Position numbers and translations under genes: made by a program. The notes under the pieces are model-generated. The model did no database searches. It was not told the DNA's origin and worked only from the letters and a program-made list of their open reading frames with translations. A stretch of 64,000 nt of DNA from Haloarcula sp. CBA1127 (GTDB lineage Archaea > Halobacteriota > Halobacteria > Halobacteriales > Haloarculaceae): positions 99,504-163,503 of the forward strand of contig NZ_BCNB01000004.1 in assembly GCF_001485575.1 (NCBI RefSeq), in the 5' to 3' direction. Positions 62,890 to 64,000 of this stretch are shown here, piece by piece; position 1 is the stretch's first letter, and each line of letters starts with the position of its first letter.

Positions 62890-64000
62890 TTAGTCAATCG
62901 TCGTTTTGGACAGGGCAGAGCTATTTTCGATCCCAAAAGCGTCAGTCAGTTTCGCAGCCATTGCCTGTCGTCGGCGGCGGCGTCGATCAGTTTTAGAGAG
63001 GTATTGTTCCCAGACGACGGTCCCGGATTGGGCGCCTTGTTCGTCAGCGATTTCGTCCATTTCTGCGCGGATATCGACCATGGCGCTGGAATACGTCGAG
63101 TACCAGAACCGTCGTGCCGTTCGAGGCGTCGCCAGTTGGCCGTCGACGGACACATCAGCGCGGTCAGCGAGTCGTTTGGATCGGTTGGTAATCGTGTCGG
63201 AATGAACGTGTTTGTTTGAGTTGGCCGGCGAAGGGAATAGATACCCCTGCCAGTCGTCCGCCTCGGCCAGCTGGTCGATACGGTCGGTAACTGTGTGCAC
63301 ACCGTAGTGAATAGCGACAGTGCCCGGTCCATTCTTCCGCTCTTCGAAGACGATATGTGGGTCATCTCCTTCGAGAACAAATTGTGAAACGTGCAACTGG
63401 GCAACTTCGGATGGACGTAGACCCCACCCTGGGAGTGAAGTGACAAGGAGCGTTTCAGCTGGCGTGTCCGCGGCCGCAAGGAGGTGCTGGACATCGGCCG
63501 TCTGCAGCGATTGGTTATCGGCGTCTGGGCGTTCCCAGCCGTATTCGGATTCAACGCCGTCGAGTAGGTTGAAGGCGAGGTAGCCTTCGTCTGTCAGCCA
63601 GCTGTAGACCGGTCGAACATCCGCAACGAACGTGAGGCGTGATTGATCGCTCCCAAGGGTGTCAGCGATGTCGTCAAGTACCTCACGGGCTCGGCGTCGT
63701 TCAGCTGCTTTCTTGTCGATATCGTCCGCGTGTGCGAGGAGTGCATCCGTACCGTGGTGGTTTCGATAGGTTTCCACCCACGTTCGGAACCGAAAGCGCG
63801 GGACGCAAGCGTTGATTCAGCCAGCAGTTCATGCTCTTCCCGGCGGGTGAAATACGCGTCGACGGCTGTTTCTGTAGCCTCGTGTTCGATATCGAAGCGG
63901 CGCTGCGGTGATTCTGACCCCCGGATATCGATTTGTAACGCATCACCACTGACATTGTCGTGGATGAACTCGGTGAATGTTTGGCCGTGATGCTCTCGGA
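62890..64000 (-). pseudogene. tyrosine recombinase, frameshifted, cut by window edge
   Basis: The 295-residue main frame (to 63777) holds the catalytic domain: Arg about 121 (GWGLRPSEVAQL), TPRTARRFW (H-x-x-R box with Thr in place of His) and Tyr about 259 (WEQYLS). Upstream a second frame supplies a fitting N-terminus to the window end (TFTEFIHDNVSGD, FDIEHEATETAVDAYFTRRE, LLAESTLASRAF), and the main frame resumes as RFRTWVETYRNHHG. The two frames meet at about 63790-63806, so one indel breaks the gene. It lies just upstream of the rRNA operon. Confidence 0.75.

Overview
The window reads as haloarchaeal DNA (class Halobacteria). Supporting signs are acidic proteins, Tat/lipobox lipoproteins, leaderless promoters with TATA boxes, an archaeal 16S-23S-5S operon, an extra TFB and haloarchaeal-type insertion sequences. 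A ParA partition locus, tyrosine recombinases, a toxin-antitoxin pair and many gene fragments next to an rRNA operon suggest a secondary replicon or a plasmid-derived region of a chromosome. I cannot name the genus.

Layout. 0-3.7 kb: end of a PHP-domain protein, a lipoprotein, gene remnants, and a ParA/partner pair behind a repeat-rich candidate centromere. 4-18.6 kb: an iron-regulated siderophore locus (diaminobutyrate aminotransferase and decarboxylase, three IucA/IucC-type NIS synthetases, a glutamine-synthetase-like ligase, an ABC exporter, a Tat-lipoprotein binding protein). Near-identical DtxR/IdeR-type boxes lie at its promoters. No IucD hydroxylase or IucB acetyltransferase is present, so the product may be a carboxylate rather than a hydroxamate. 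18.6-26.2 kb: IS remnants around a SafE-like protein, a CcoI/CopA-type copper ATPase and cytochrome bd genes (cydAB). 26.3-29.6 kb: small lipoprotein and membrane genes, separated by an 80-85 bp intergenic repeat, plus a Fic N-terminal fragment. 29.7-32.8 kb: an IS4-type element and a tyrosine recombinase.

The most striking part is 32.8-45 kb. A membrane-anchored protein with a cohesin-like domain is divergent from a 2901-residue secreted protein that carries a dockerin near its N-terminus, then DxDxDG calcium repeats, a Trp-marked beta-helix, a pretoxin region and a short nuclease-like C-terminal tip. A candidate immunity gene follows. After it comes a promoterless second tip: about 400 bp of DNA homologous to the first pretoxin region, fused to a colicin D-type tRNase domain, followed by a colicin D-type immunity gene. 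I read this as an archaeal polymorphic toxin system with an orphan tip cassette, and infer that cohesin-dockerin binding tethers the toxin to the cell surface.

45-53 kb is an accessory island of mostly minus-strand small genes (a TFB, SWIM zinc-finger proteins, a RelE/RHH pair, a frameshifted N6-methylase). Nearly every transcription unit there starts with the same hairpin leader; I count ten clear copies, one of them at 0.75 kb. 53-57 kb: an IS1595-type transposase, fragments and a homing-endonuclease-like gene. 57.3-62.9 kb: the minus-strand rRNA operon, with no recognisable functional tRNA-Ala in its spacer. The window ends in a frameshifted integrase.
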